Below are positions 25,001 through 37,220 of a stretch of DNA of 64,000 bases, piece after piece. Origin of the DNA: Caprimulgus europaeus. Taxonomy: Eukaryota; Chordata; Aves; Caprimulgiformes; Caprimulgidae. Numbering within the stretch: position 1 is the stretch's first letter; every line of letters starts with the position of its first letter. The DNA is taken from contig OU015528.1 in the NCBI GenBank assembly GCA_907165065.1, positions 29,100,515 to 29,164,514 on the forward strand, read 5' to 3'. The notes below the pieces were generated by a model, which made no database searches, was not told the origin of the DNA, and worked only from the letters and a program-made list of their open reading frames with translations. Both the position numbers and the translations under genes were made by a program.

Positions 25001-27839
25001 TTGATAGGCATGAATTAGAGGCAGTAGCTATCTTAACCTGCCAGGGCTCTTTATGATGGGATGATCATGCTAATACAGATAACTACTAAGGAGAGCTATT
25101 GAAAGTCTCCAAGTAACTGCCAAAGATGAGCTTTCACCTTACACTTCAGTGCTTCCACTTTCTAGTTAGTGACAGGAAAAATTCAAAGCAATTTGGGAAT
25201 CAGCTTAAATGAAGATAAATAACAAGCAAAAAATCAGTTGCTCACACAAAGAGAGAAAAGGTCAGCAGTGCACCCTAAGCTGAGTCTTTGTTTTTACACA
25301 AAGAGTCAAGAATCATTAGGAAAATTAAGGTTCTGACTAAGACTGCGGTATTTCACTGAGTCAAACACATCTGTCTTGGCTCTGTTAAATTAGCAACCAC
25401 ACTTGAAAAGGACCCAGTCTGTGACAGACACCAGTTGCCTCCAACCTCATTTTTCTGTCTCTGTGCCAGTAGTTTTCACAGATACTTGCTGGCAAATGGC
25501 ACACTTAATGCAGAGGTCTCCTCTGGTGCCAAATGTCAAGTTGTCTGTTTCATATTGAGTTACCAGAGCTTCACAGTAACACCACTGCAATGCTTTTGCT
25601 TTATTTAACTCAAAGAACAATGTTGTTTTCTTCAGTCTTACTCTAGGAAACAGCCATATACTGTTTACTTATGGTTTCCAGATAAATTCAGGCTAAAGCA
25701 AATGTCTCAGATAGAACATTTCAACCCAAATATTTAGAACCTGGCAAACTTGTGAGAAATTGAAGGCAATCTCTTGAAATGCTTGTGATATTTAACTTAA
25801 TAAAATGCTTCCAGATTTTCTTGTGTCCTAATAAAAAAAAATATAGGTACAAAAGCAATTTAGAACCAGAATTTTCATTTGATCCATGTATCAGCACCTT
25901 TTTTAGCAGTGGGTGAATGTGTCCTTCATGCACATTTCTAGCAGAATTCAGAATTTCCGCACTACTGTTGGTCAATAGAAACAAGCAATCCACCTTATAA
26001 CTAGTCCAAAATAAACTGGCACATAGTAATATCCATCATAAATAATGAACAGACCAATTCTGAAGTGTAATATTGCATCAATATTCACACTTTTGAATAT
26101 TGATGTAAATTAGTTTAAATTGACCAGATGCTCTGAAGATGGCATAGACAGGTGCAAATTATTTCTCTCCTATGAGAAAATCCCATTAGTCTTTAGAAGA
26201 GGTGCACTATAAGGGAAAGCAGCTGCTCGTTCCCCTTAGGGACTGCAGAGAAAGGCACCTTTAATGTCCCCTGGGAATTTCACAGTAGTGCTAAAAATGC
26301 AAACTAAGCTTGGGATCAAATCTTTAATCAACACTTTACCTTGAATGACTGCACTTTTTCCTAACCATTCCTCAGTACAATGATCCTGTCACAGGATTAG
26401 CTCTGCTCTGTCCCTTTTCTGAGGCCTGTGATTATGTCTACAAAAGTAAACAAAAGAGGCTGGAGCCATTTTCTAACCCTAAGACCAGGTGATGCCCAAG
26501 TTCATATTCATTCCAAAGGAGAGAGAAGCAAAACTGCCAGTTTTATGAAATATTTCTATTTGATTCAAAATCTTGCCAGTTAGTCATTGAGCTAATAATT
26601 AAATTATACATGTATTCACACACTAGTGCTTGATTCCATAAGGTAATTCTGTTTTATTTACTGGTATGAAAAAAAGCCTCTAAGCACAATAAAGACTTCC
26701 TCTTGAAATCTGACTACTTCTCTTTTCTGGTTTGCTTCTACGTATCCATCCCAGGGGCTCTTCATCCTTTCTTTGTGAATCAATGATCAGCTTTCCAAAA
26801 CAGGCTTATCCTCTTTCCTTGATTTTACAGGATCACAGACAAGCCTGCTTAGAAAGCAGTCTTCTTTCTAGGCGTACTTAAGTCTTGACTATAAACCCAG
26901 CATAAAAACATAATTAAATTGTGGTATGAGTAGAGCTGCAATGTAGTTATGCTTTTATGCTAATTTTACAATATTATGCTACAGTAGGGATTCCACTCTA
27001 TATAGTGTATGTGGATAGCTGGCCTTTAAAATACTTATATGTAAGATAATATAAGGGACAAGGGAAAGAATAATAGTGTGGGGATTGCTAGAACAAGAAA
27101 ACAGGATCAGGATCAAACACAGCAACTAAACAAGATAAGAAAGGTAGGAGGAAGCAGTGAGGCTTTGTTAACAGGAAGGGACTATCCTATGCAGTACTTG
27201 AGATCTGGTGCTAACAGGGAAAATTAAAGCTCTTCCCTCATCTCATCTTTGACAAATTATCAATCTTGTAACTTTGTAAATTTTATAGGATTTTTCACCT
27301 TCCCTTCCACCTTAACATGTGTGTAACAATTCTTTTACACTTGAGATTATATAGAGATCATTAATATAAATTACTCCTTTCAATATTAGTTTCTATGTCA
27401 GTTTTAATCCTGTTTTGTATGCAGGGTTTGTTAGATATGTTCTTTTGATTCCTTTCTGAAAATTCATTAATACATCATACAGTAAATGATCAATTAATCT
27501 TTTCCTCTTTTTATCCCCAGCCGTACTTGTTTGTGACAAAATTATTTCTGTACTTTCCTTCTGAAAACAAGGTCGTCTTTAATCATTAAATGAATGCATA
27601 CTGCTTCCTCTTGCTAAAAGAAAATAGCCATGTATTGTCTGAAGGCATGCATGCAACATATACATACACATGGAAATCAACTTCCAACAATGATTGCACC
27701 ATTTGCATCAGATTTCTAAGGCTTTTGAAGCTTTCAAATTTGCATAATCTAGTGGTATTAGGGCATAAATAAGTTCTTCCAGTTTGTGTTGCTGTTCCTG
27801 TGTGTTATGGGAACAGCAGCGTCACTTCTGGATTCCATA

Positions 27840-27840
<1 letters not shown>

Positions 27841-27870
<30 letters not shown>

Positions 27871-27883
27871 AGAAAAAAAAAAG
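27841..27883. repeat. (A10G) 11-mer tandem array
   Basis: G residues at 27850, 27861, 27872 and 27883 are separated by exactly ten A residues, so the period is 11 bases. A-tracts in phase near the helical repeat can bend DNA, so intrinsic curvature is possible. Confidence 0.95.
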
Positions 27884-30800
27884 CAGCTCAATAAATGAAA
27901 GAAAATTTATGGCTGTATTTACAAAAATTTACAAATACACAGGATATATTCACCCTCTCACCTTGCTGAGTGTGACTCTTCTGTATGACTGTCTGATATT
28001 TGGATATATTCAAATAAAAACTGCTATTGCCACAGTAGCCATCCAGCTTCATAAGCATTCTATTTACAGGCAGCTTTGGCAAGACATGGGCCAGACTTAC
28101 AGGAGTTTTACAGAGAAACAGAAATTGCCAGAACTAGCAGTGTAAATAGAAATAGCAGAAGAAGGTACTGCATAAATATTGGAAATGCAACTAGGAAACT
28201 GGATGGGGGCAACTAATTTTAAATCTTTTCTTCTCTGCAAATATAAAAGCTTTGATTCTCCTGTCTTTGATGTACATAGCTTAAACCTCCCCAGTCACTC
28301 AATACAGCTGCTACTGAAAAGGCTCTGTAAAAAACAGTTGATTCAGAGAGCAAATATGTGAAATTAAACAGTTTGGGATTTACATTGTTTGGAAGGTCAG
28401 ATGCCAATGCAAGAATGCTAGTAACTGGCTTTCCCCTAGTAACCTACTGAAGTCTGAAGTTCCCAGTCTCTCTAAAAGCTACCACCACTAGGATCCACTG
28501 AGATCCTTCACTGAAGCACTATTATCACATCCTTTCCTAGGCTGGATGGTCTGCTGCACTGGGGTGATATATCCACATGGAGTTCACAGGGAGGGAGGGC
28601 GAGTAACATGCCATACAACATGCCACCTCAAATAATAATGATGCTGCAAAAGCCCTGTGTCATGAAAGCACATTTGAGTTTCACACCCAACAGATCGCAA
28701 AGAAGTGCTGTAGCTATCAATGCATTGAGACATATTCAAATTTCCTGTCCCAAATATCAGGCACTTTTTTGCAGCTGAATTTATGGACAGCAGGAATGTG
28801 GAGTAGAGCTTAAACTCACAGTAGGAAGAACTCTTTGAGAATCACTGGGATTTCTAAGTGGAATGGCTTAATGACTCTCCTATCATTCTCATAAGCAAAA
28901 CTGATAGTAAATAAAATAAAATGTAAAGTAAGCAAAGCAAAGACATCAGCAATATCTGTAAGGTTTGGGGTTTTTTTCCCCTCCCAAATTTATAAGGTTT
29001 CTGCTCCACCAGAACCAAAGGTAATCGTTCATAAGCAGTCATTAGAGAGGCACATCTTATTGTCTGGAAGTATTTCACTGTGATCTGCTGACACCACTCC
29101 CTCCTAACACATATAAGGTAAGCTTTATACTGGGTCTGATCTCTGTTGCTGTTGCCTTCAACCTAAGACCATGCCATACCGAGATGGAATCCCACATCAG
29201 AGAACAAAATTCAGATATAAATACTGCAGACTCAAACTAATTTTAATCATAAACAGAAAAAATGTGTAAAGAGAAGTTGTCTTTCAACAGCTATTGCTAT
29301 TTCAGAGTGAAAATAAATTAAAAAAAAAAACAAACACAAAACAACCAACCCTTAATTTTTAAAATTATGAAAGAAAAATATATCAGACCAAAGTTGGGGG
29401 GAAATCTCTGTTTTAAAGTAAAAATTGTATTCACTAGACGATAACTGGAAGTTGCAAACTGCTTTTCTGATGTGTAAGGAGACACTGTTCACAGATTTGT
29501 AAGAAAATAATCTAGTCATATAGTCAGACATGCCATAGAGTCATATGGTTAGAAAGATTAGCTGGTATAATTAGCAGATAAGATAAACCATATATCTAAA
29601 ATAGAAGAAATTTTAAAAAATAAATCCTTCTTTGAAAATTTATAATTTAGAAACAATACATTAATAGCTTCCTACCCTAAATAAACAGGAAGAACAATGA
29701 TCAAGTAACAGAGTAAGATTACAAAAAATTGGGAGTAAGAAGTATGAGGAAAGAAAATTTTGCAACCAGAAAGAAGTGTCTTTAGGTACTAATGCATTCA
29801 GCCATCAGAAAATCCTTAGTTACTCAGTGCAATAGCTTCTGTACAAAACTATACTGCACACATTCTTAAACAAATAGAGGCTTCTATATCAGTGTGCCAT
29901 AAGAGCTCAGTTACAGAACCAGCATGAATGGGAGCACTTCAGCAGTGACACTCAGGGACTGCATTCATACAGCAGGAAAAGCTACAGCTGAAAGCAAATT
30001 ACAATTTGAAGGCAGGCTGCCCTGCTCTCTCTGCTTCAGCTCCACAATCCAAGCTGTGAGGGAGGAATAGAATTAAAGAAAAAGCCCACAAGCCAAAGGT
30101 CCAAGTGCTTCATTACTTTTTCAGACAAACCCAGAAGTCACGTACTAATCTCAAGCATTTTCTGTGAGAGAAAGCAGCCCTGCGAACTGGCTAGGGAATT
30201 AAGAAGTACCACAACAGGGGGTTTTTGGAAGCCTGCACTTATTATCCATAAAAAGGAGTGTATAATCAAGGTCAGAACCCAAATAAAGGGTCAGTGCACT
30301 GCAGGAAATAGTACAACATTAGACAGAAATCTGCCATGAAGGCAAACACCTACCAGAGATATCTAGCACACGCACAAACTGAATAAGCAGCCAACTCTTC
30401 CAAGGGATGGAATTTTCTTTTTCCCCACCTACAGTGCCTTCTGTAAATAGCTTCCTTGTGATGTTAAAGCTGCCATGGAGCTACACACTGTGAAACTCTG
30501 TGAGGAGAAACGATAACTGAAGATATTTCTGTTCTCTTTCGGTATAATTTCTCTGTTTTAACACCAACATTTGATACAAATTTCTTAGCCTTCAGATTGG
30601 CCAAACTGCACATATGAGAACCAAATTTTTTGTCAGGGCACAGCAAGGGATGTCTGCTCCCTCTGGGCTGGGGAGCCTGGAATGACATCAGCCCCAGTGG
30701 CTGCTGACCCACTGGGGCTGACCACATTGGACAGGTTTGCTAAGAGGACCTGCAGACAGTCCTGAGCAGAGCAAGTGATGAAGTAGGGCTGGGGTCTTAC

Positions 30801-33502
30801 CCAGGGGATCCATCCAGGAAACAGGGCCAGAAGCAGGTCTTGACACAGGTGCAGCTGCGTCATAACTTAAACCAGGCCTGCTAGCCTCAGCCCAAGCTTA
30901 AATGAAGGTTCCAGAGCAATGAGCAAGGGGGTGGGGGAGCCCAGGTGAGGCTGATCAGGGCAGCTCAAGCCGTATAGTGCCCTCAAGACCCTCACAGTTA
31001 TCACTAGCACAAGCTTAATAAAAGCTTGCCAAAGATCATCAGAGTTTCTTACAGTTCTAGGCCAGACAGTACAGGCACTAGATCTGCATGACAGCTCACT
31101 GTGTTCAGTCTGTCATATCTTCAGGGTGCTTCTGAACCATACATTCTTTCATAGCTTCTCCGGTAAGTCATGGGTTAGGCAACAGGCTTGTATAACCTGA
31201 ATGTAAACCCAAGCTATGGAGTTACTATATGAAAAGTCAAACTTTTCACTTAATGATTTTCACAGTCAGAAAAGTAGGAGTGGGACAACACAGATGTTAA
31301 AACTGGAAAAAAAGAAAAAAGAATCTGTCTCATATCGGCTATCTGTGGTATGCCTTGCTTCTCCAGGCTGCAAGAAATGGAGGAGGAAGCCTAAGCATGA
31401 CCTAAAGAGGAAACAAGATCCAAGTCTAAGTCTCAGCAAGGGAAAAAAATTGAATAAATGAATGGATGGTGAAGCAGATTATGGTACAGGTCTTGTAGAG
31501 AAGAAAAAAGGACTGAAGAATATCTCAGATGAGGAAGAAGAAAACAAGGAGAAAAAGGCTAGCAACTAGCAGGGCTTCAGGGAATGGAACTGTTGAGTTG
31601 AGAACCTGACAACTAAACAGGAGAAAGTATAGAAGTGCATTCAGATTAGGCTCACTAGATTAAAAAGTAAGGATCAGGCTAAGCAAACAGAAATATGGCA
31701 GCCTCCAGGGCAAAGTAATGTTGTTAGTTGATTGTTAATGTCTGATAATTAAACAACAGTGCTGAAGGGCTGGTGTGCCCCACTGTTCATTCCAAATTCC
31801 CATTTCTCCCAGTACAGATCCAAGAAAAGACCTGGGCACACATCAGAAACACCTTGGTCTCCTTGGCAGGAAATCCAGCTATTTCAGTGGGGCAGGAGCT
31901 GCAGTGGGCACAACAGATACCCATGGCCTTCATGATCCAGGAACCAGCCCTGCACTTGCAGCTATCCTACAGGTAATGAAATTTCTGACCCTGGACTCAT
32001 TTCTAAGGCAAACCTTTGTTATTTACCAAGCAAGCTACAAATATTTTTCTAAGATCTAAAAAAAGAGGAGGTAGTCTCCACCTGTCCTTGTATCCAAATT
32101 GGCTCTCCTTGTGTACAGACGTCAAACCAGTTTTACAAGAATATTCCAGAGGTGTTGCCTTGCAACACAAAGTTACACATTACTTGTCCTTCAACAACCC
32201 TTTACAAAGAGGCAATGCACACTACCTTATATTTGCTGTGTTTCTTTGCTCAGCATTTCCTATGATCCTTTTGCACTCTGTAGTTTGTTCTTTTTCAGAA
32301 GAGTGGCAGAGTCCACCTCTTTCCTGTATCCTCTCAATGAAGGATCTGAAAATGGGTTTTATATTCTTTATTTTTCCAGTTGTTTTTACTTGGCTACCAC
32401 CTCCCCAGAATAAGACAAAATTTCTCAAAGGCTACTATTTTCTTTGCCTGTATTCATACATTTTGTTTGAATTTGAATAATAGGCACATAAACCCAGTTC
32501 TATTATGTTAACAGATTTGATCCATTGAGCCTATCTATGTCCATCTTCAGCCTTCTGCCACATATATGTATGCACATGCACATTTCTCCTCCACAATCTC
32601 TTAGAGTATGTACAACAGTATACAATACAATTTTTGGCTAAATAGTGTCATCGTCTGATTTCTGGTTTTAGTTCCACAACACTGGAGCAGGTGAAAGGAT
32701 CATATTCAAGGATACTACTCTGAAACCTAACTACAAATTTAGCTAACCTATTTTTATATTTGATATTTGTATTTCTGGTACTATCACATTTAGAAAATAG
32801 CAACCAACCATCTGAAATCAACACAAAATAAAGCTTGTTGTCTTAAAAACAGTATCAACTGTGTCACAAAGATCTGCTTCAAAGTAGGTATAAGGGCAAG
32901 ATATTAATAGCCATGACTTTTTTTGACAGTTTGATTTTATGTTGCAGCTTCTGCAGCCACAGGCCATATCCTCTAAGAATGGACTGTCACACCTTGTGGT
33001 GCAGTTTTTCTGAGCAGGTTCACTTAGTTCCTGTATCAGACTCCTATGTCTTCCTACTTAATTTAAGTCTCATTATGAAAACAAGTTTTCTGTTACTATA
33101 GAACCTTTTTCATCTCTGCTTGTAAATCATACAATTGAAACTGAAAAACAAAAGTTTCTGAAATCAAGAAGCCTTTTCTAACTTCTTTTTTGTAGTCATC
33201 TTTCAAAACTTGTGACCTTTTTCGACTGAACCTGGTGTGCCTTGGGAAAAAGAAATCAACATGTTTCCTTCCTTGCATACAGGACAGGTTGAGATCCTTT
33301 TTCTGCTTCTGCACATCGACACTCAGTTTCAGTTCAAGCTTTGGAAACATATGCTACCAGTCTCAAGTGATTGCCCTGCCTTTGTACTACTGTGCCCCCA
33401 AGGCCCTGCTTACAATAACCAGGTGACAGCTTTGCCTGGCACTTACTGTACTTAAATGTCAGGACAGTTGTCTTCTATCTGAATTGTGTAAAAACTTCAA
33501 AC

Positions 33503-33583
33503 TCACAGAATCACAGAATATTAGGGATTGGAACGGACCTCGAAAGATCATCTAGTCCAATCCCCCTGCCAGAGCAGGAACAC
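33503..33583 (-). other. CR1 3' UTR and tail repeats
   Basis: Sense orientation: the short 3' UTR (GTGTTCCTGCTCTGGCAGGG, then TTGGACTAGATGATC) ends in two ATTCTGTG units. In CR1 this 3' end is what the reverse transcriptase recognises in place of a poly-A tail. Confidence 0.9.
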
Positions 33584-35191
33584 CTAGATGAGTTCACACA
33601 GGAAGGCGTCCAGGCGGGTCTTGAATGTCTCCAGAAAAGGAGACTCCACAACCTCCCTGGGCAGCCTGTTCCAGTGCTCTGTCACCCTCACCGTAAAGAA
33701 GTTCTTTCTCAAATTTAAGTGGAACCTCCTGTGTTCCAGCTTACACCCATTGCCCCTTGTCCTATCATTGGTCATCACCGTGAAGAGCCTGGCCCCATCC
33801 TCCTCACACTCACCCTTCAAACATTTATAAACATTAATGAGGTCCCCCCTCAGCCTCCTCTTCTCCAAGCTAAAGAGACCCAGCTCCCTCAGCCTTTCCT
33901 CATATGGGAGATGCTCCACTCCCTTAATCATTTTGGTGGGTCTGCATTGGACTCTCTCAAGCAGCTCCCTGTCCTTCTTGAACTGTGGGGCCCAGAACTG
34001 GACACAATATTCCAGATGTGGCCTCACCAGGGCAGAGTAAAGGGGAAGAAGAACCTCTCTCGACCTACTAACCACACCCCTTCTAATACACCCCAGGATG
34101 CCATTGGCCTTCCTGGCCACAAGGGCACAGTGCTGGCTCATGGTCGTCCTGCTGTCCACTAGAACTCCCAGACCCCTTTCCCCTTCACTGCTCTCTAGGA
34201 GATCATTTCCCAACCTATACTGGAACCCGGGGTTGTTCCTGCCCAGGTGCAACACCCTACACTTGCCCTTATTATATTTCATCAAGTTATTCCCTGCCCA
34301 GTTCTCCAGCCTGACCAGGTCTCTCTGGATGGCAGCACAGCCCTCTGTTGTGTCAGCCACTCCTCCCAGCTTTGTGTCATCAGCAAACTTGCTGACAGTG
34401 CACTCTATTCCCTCATCCAGGTCATTGATGAATATATTGAATAATACTGGTCCCAGTACCGACCCCTGAGGGACTCCACTAGACACAGGTCTCCAACTAG
34501 ACTCCGCCCCATTGAGCACCACTCCCTGGCTTCTTCCCACCAGCCAGTTAATAATCCATCTCACTACCTGCTCATCTAATCCACACTTCCTCAATTTATC
34601 AGCGAGGATGCTGTGGGAGACTCTGTCAAATGCTTTGCTGAAATCAAGATAGACCACATCCACTGCTCTACCATCATCTAGCCACCTGGTCGTGTTTTCA
34701 TAAAAGTCTAGAAGGTTGGTCAAGCACGACTTCCCCTTAGTGAAGCCGTGCTGACTGCCCCTAATGACCCTCGTATCCTTGATATGCCTAGAGATGGCAC
34801 CAAGGATAAGTCGTTCCATCACCTTCCCAGGGATGGAGGTGAGGCTGACCAGTCTGTAGTTACCTGGGTCCTCCTTCTTGCCCTTTTTGAAGATTGGAGT
34901 GACATCTGCTTTCCTCCAGTCCTCAGGCACCTTTCCCGTTCCCCATGACTTAGCAAAGATGATGGAGAGCGGTCTAGCAATGACTTCAGCCAGCTCCCTC
35001 AACACCCGTGGGTGCATCCCATCTGGACCCATAGATTTATGGATGTCCAGATTGCTTAATTGGTCCCTGACCCAGTCCTCATCAACTGAGGCAAACTCCT
35101 CCATTGTCCTGTCTCCATCTGGGGTCTCCAGGGTACAGAGCTCCTCAAGACAGCTTCCGGCAGAGTAGACAGAGGCAAAGAAGGCATTCAA
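33584..35191 (-). pseudogene. CR1 ORF2 reverse transcriptase and C-terminus
   Basis: 535 residues of uninterrupted CR1 reverse transcriptase, the enzyme that copies element RNA at the nicked target site. Visible motifs in order: NAFFASVYS at the start, [14 protein letters not shown] (about 54-67), [20 protein letters not shown] (89-108), [13 protein letters not shown] (149-161), [16 protein letters not shown] (178-193, first catalytic Asp), [21 protein letters not shown] (237-257), FADDTKLGG (269-277, catalytic Asp pair), LGVLVD and [15 protein letters not shown], then the C-terminal [17 protein letters not shown] and [13 protein letters not shown]. It ends with a natural-looking stop (DAFLCELI) 80 bases before the tail. 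The methionine-like start at 35191 is a TTG and only marks the codon after the upstream TAG region. All catalytic residues are present, but the protein lacks its natural N-terminus, so retrotransposition is not expected. Confidence 0.95.
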
Positions 35192-35200
35192 TAGCTCTGC

Positions 35201-36003
35201 CTACTCTGTATCCTCTGTCACCAGGGTACCCACCTCATTCATGAGTGGGCCTACATTGCCTCTAGTGTTGGCTTTATCTGCCATGTATTTGAAGAAGCTC
35301 TTCCTGTTGTCCTTGACCCCTCTGGCAAGATCAAATTCTAAGGAGGCCTCAGCTTTCCTAGTTGCCTCCCTACATTCTCTGACAATATCCTTATATTCCT
35401 CCCAAGTGGCCAGCCCCTCCTTCCACGATCTGTAAACTCTCCTCTTCCACTTGAGTTTGCCCAGCAGTTCCCTGTTTAACCAAGCAGGGCTCCTGGCTCC
35501 CTTCCCTGACTTCCTACATATCGGAATGCTTCGATCTTGAGCTTGGAAGAAGCAGTCCCTGAATGCTAACCAGCTATCTTGGGCCCCTTTACCTTCAAGT
35601 ACTCTGTCCCATGGGATTTCCCCTAACAATTGCTTGAAGAGGCCAAAGTTGGCCCTCCTGAAGTCCAGGGTTGCAATTTTACTTGTAATTCTGCTTATGC
35701 CACATGAGATCCTGAACTTCACCATCTCATGATCACTGCAGCCAAGGCAATCCTCAACCTTTACAGCCTCAACCAGACCCTCCTTGTTAGTGAGGATCAG
35801 ATCCAGCAGCACTCCCCTCCTGGTTGGTTCATCCATCATTCGCATCAGGAAGTTGTCATCGATGCACTGGAGGAACCTCCTGGATTGTGGGTGGCTGGCT
35901 GAGTGGTCCCTCCAGCAAATATCTGGGTAGTTAAAATCCCCCACAACAACCAGGGCCTGTGATTGCAAACTCCATGCTTTGGTTGGTGTCTCTTGACTGT
36001 TCT
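35201..36003 (-). pseudogene. CR1 ORF2 endonuclease part (truncated)
   Basis: Part of the apurinic-endonuclease-like (EEP) domain that nicks target DNA in non-LTR retrotransposons, with the linker to the reverse transcriptase. In the 268-residue frame that starts at 36007, GDFNYPDICWRD lies at about residues 23-34 (catalytic D and N) and GCSDHEMVKF at about 89-98 (catalytic SDH). Next come TLDFRRANFGLFKQLLG, the basic SPAWLNRELLGKLKWKRR, and FFKYMADK...GNVGPLMNEVG. The N-terminal endonuclease part, with its conserved N and E residues, is missing through 5' truncation. The frame ends at TAG (35201-35203) after TLVTEDTE. Related CR1 copies continue here with a sense codon (Lys in the form I remember), and the same frame resumes at once, so this is one nonsense change and not a frameshift. 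Confidence 0.93.
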
Positions 36004-36597
36004 GCACTTTTACTAATTAAGAAAGGCCTTGAAGTAAGTAACTGGACTAGGTAAAATCTTTCCCCAAAACAAACTTTTCCCATGAATTTTTGTACACCAT
36101 ATTCTTTCTATAGATCAAGGAATTACCTCTGTCCTACTGAGACATCTGTATCCCATAACAAGACACTTTCAATTCTATGGTTTCTTTAACTTTACATTTG
36201 TTGTGTTCTAAATTTGCAACACGAGACATTTTCAAAGCTTATCTGAATATCTGTTTATATTCCTGCATTGTTTTATCTGACATTAGACAGTTACCTGTGT
36301 GTTACTTTAATAATCTGAGTAGCTTTGACTATTCATACATTTTTGGACTGTACCTCAGGTACAAAACATAACTCCAAATGTAAGCCAGCAGAGTCACTGT
36401 TCCCCAAAGTATTAAAAGCTTACGAACTTCTTTTTAAAGAAAAAAACAATAATTATCACAATCAATGCAGAATTTTGAATACATACTCTTTGCCACAAAA
36501 TTTCTTCTCTCATAGCTAGGAGTTGATATTTTTTACCATAGGTGTTCAAATTCTTTGTGATCACCTCCCATTGAAATCTCGCTACTAATAATTATAA

Positions 36598-36621
36598 TTA
36601 TAGTAATAATTATTACTATAA
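36598..36621. repeat. 24-bp perfect AT-rich palindrome
   Basis: A perfect dyad centred on TAATAATTATTA, with a second partial copy (ATAGTAATAATTATACTA) about 15 bases downstream. It could extrude as a cruciform. No transposon ends could be assigned. Confidence 0.9.
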
Positions 36622-37070
36622 ATATAGTAATAATTATACTAAATAATTAATTCATTCAGCATGTTCTTGAACTCTCTCTACAATACCAAAAGCAACCAAT
36701 CTACCTACATTGTCATTAAGATTGAGACATTTATTTTGAGCATGGTAGGACAATTCTTATTACATGTATTCCTCTATAATTGGATTCTCTTATCTGTTTC
36801 ATAGTCTGCTGTTGTATTATCTCGTCTATGAAAGATGTCTTGGAAATATATTTTATATCTCGGGATTTCTGCCCTACAGCATACAGTCTTAAAAAAAATA
36901 ATTAATATCTGATCTGTGGCCTAGATAATTTTTTTTCTAAATAATTATGAAATCTATCTTACCAAGATCTGATTTGTCTTTGTACCTAGTTAAATTCACG
37001 CAAAGTAGGAATGATTCCCCAGCTTCTCAGTCTGAATCTTAATAAGTTACACAAAACTAGGATTACTCAC

Positions 37071-37220
37071 CAGATTTCTTACTGTGTGTCCAGACAAAGC
37101 ACTGGTTGCTTTCCAGTGTCCATGTATGTTCAATGTAATGTTCTGTTTTGGAGGTGTAGCTCTCTTGGACAGTCTCTGTCAATAAATATGCTGTGTTTTC
37201 TCCTGCTGCTGCTTCTCTTT
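37071..37220 (-). CDS. possible 150-nt exon, unrecognised
   Basis: On the minus strand, a pyrimidine-containing tract ending in GCACAG (just above 37220) precedes an open frame that ends at a strong donor, G|gtgagtaat (37070-37065). The frame encodes about 49 residues (REAAAGENTAYLLTETVQES, YTSKTEHYIEHTWTLESNQ, CFVWTHSKKSG), polar and rich in T, E and S. Length 150 with the same split phase at both ends (phase 1-1) fits the exon type common in extracellular modules. I know no matching protein. On the opposite strand the same DNA gives a competing signal-peptide-like frame (MLCFLLLLLLFLCIKG before gtgagt), so at most one is real, and both may be chance. Confidence 0.2.

Larger units (their letters stand above)
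17292..33502. other. long AT-rich stretch without recognised genes
   Basis: About 16 kb without a convincing gene. It contains a 31-bp perfect tandem duplication (18995-19056), an open frame after a strong acceptor-like tract (19406-19511), an A10G 11-mer array (27841-27883) and a GC-richer block (30620-31060). The longest frame (32016-32480, 154 codons) has no recognisable domain and is within what chance allows. Probably intronic or intergenic. Confidence 0.6.
33503..36003 (-). mobile_element. CR1 LINE, 5'-truncated, lightly damaged
   Basis: A 2.5-kb CR1 retrotransposon on the minus strand. Its 3' end is complete: the plus strand opens with ACAGAATCACAGAATATT (tail octamers in reverse complement), followed by an 80-base 3' UTR with the CR1 signature (ATCATCTAGTCCAATCCCCC). 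Upstream in sense come the ORF2 C-terminal region, the reverse transcriptase and the C-terminal half of the endonuclease. The 5' end falls inside the endonuclease, the usual truncation of CR1 insertions; the exact border (about 35,990-36,007) is uncertain because the first residues are hard to align by eye. No target-site duplication was seen, as is normal for CR1. ORF2 keeps one frame over about 2.4 kb with one stop, so this is the youngest-looking CR1 of the four. Confidence 0.97.

Noticed and set aside
27838-27884. A-rich 11-mer array considered as a CRISPR-like or retrocopy tail structure.
   Set aside because: There are no spacers or repeats of suitable length and no upstream transcript, so it is a simple tandem repeat in an animal genome.
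32016-32480. 154-codon open frame, the longest outside mobile elements, overlapped by a 104-codon frame.
   Set aside because: No recognisable domain, low-complexity hydrophobic tail, no promoter or splice context. One frame of this length in 64 kb of six-frame AT-rich DNA is plausible by chance.
33719-35168. Several plus-strand frames of 60-147 codons.
   Set aside because: They are antisense shadows of the CR1 ORF2 on the minus strand.
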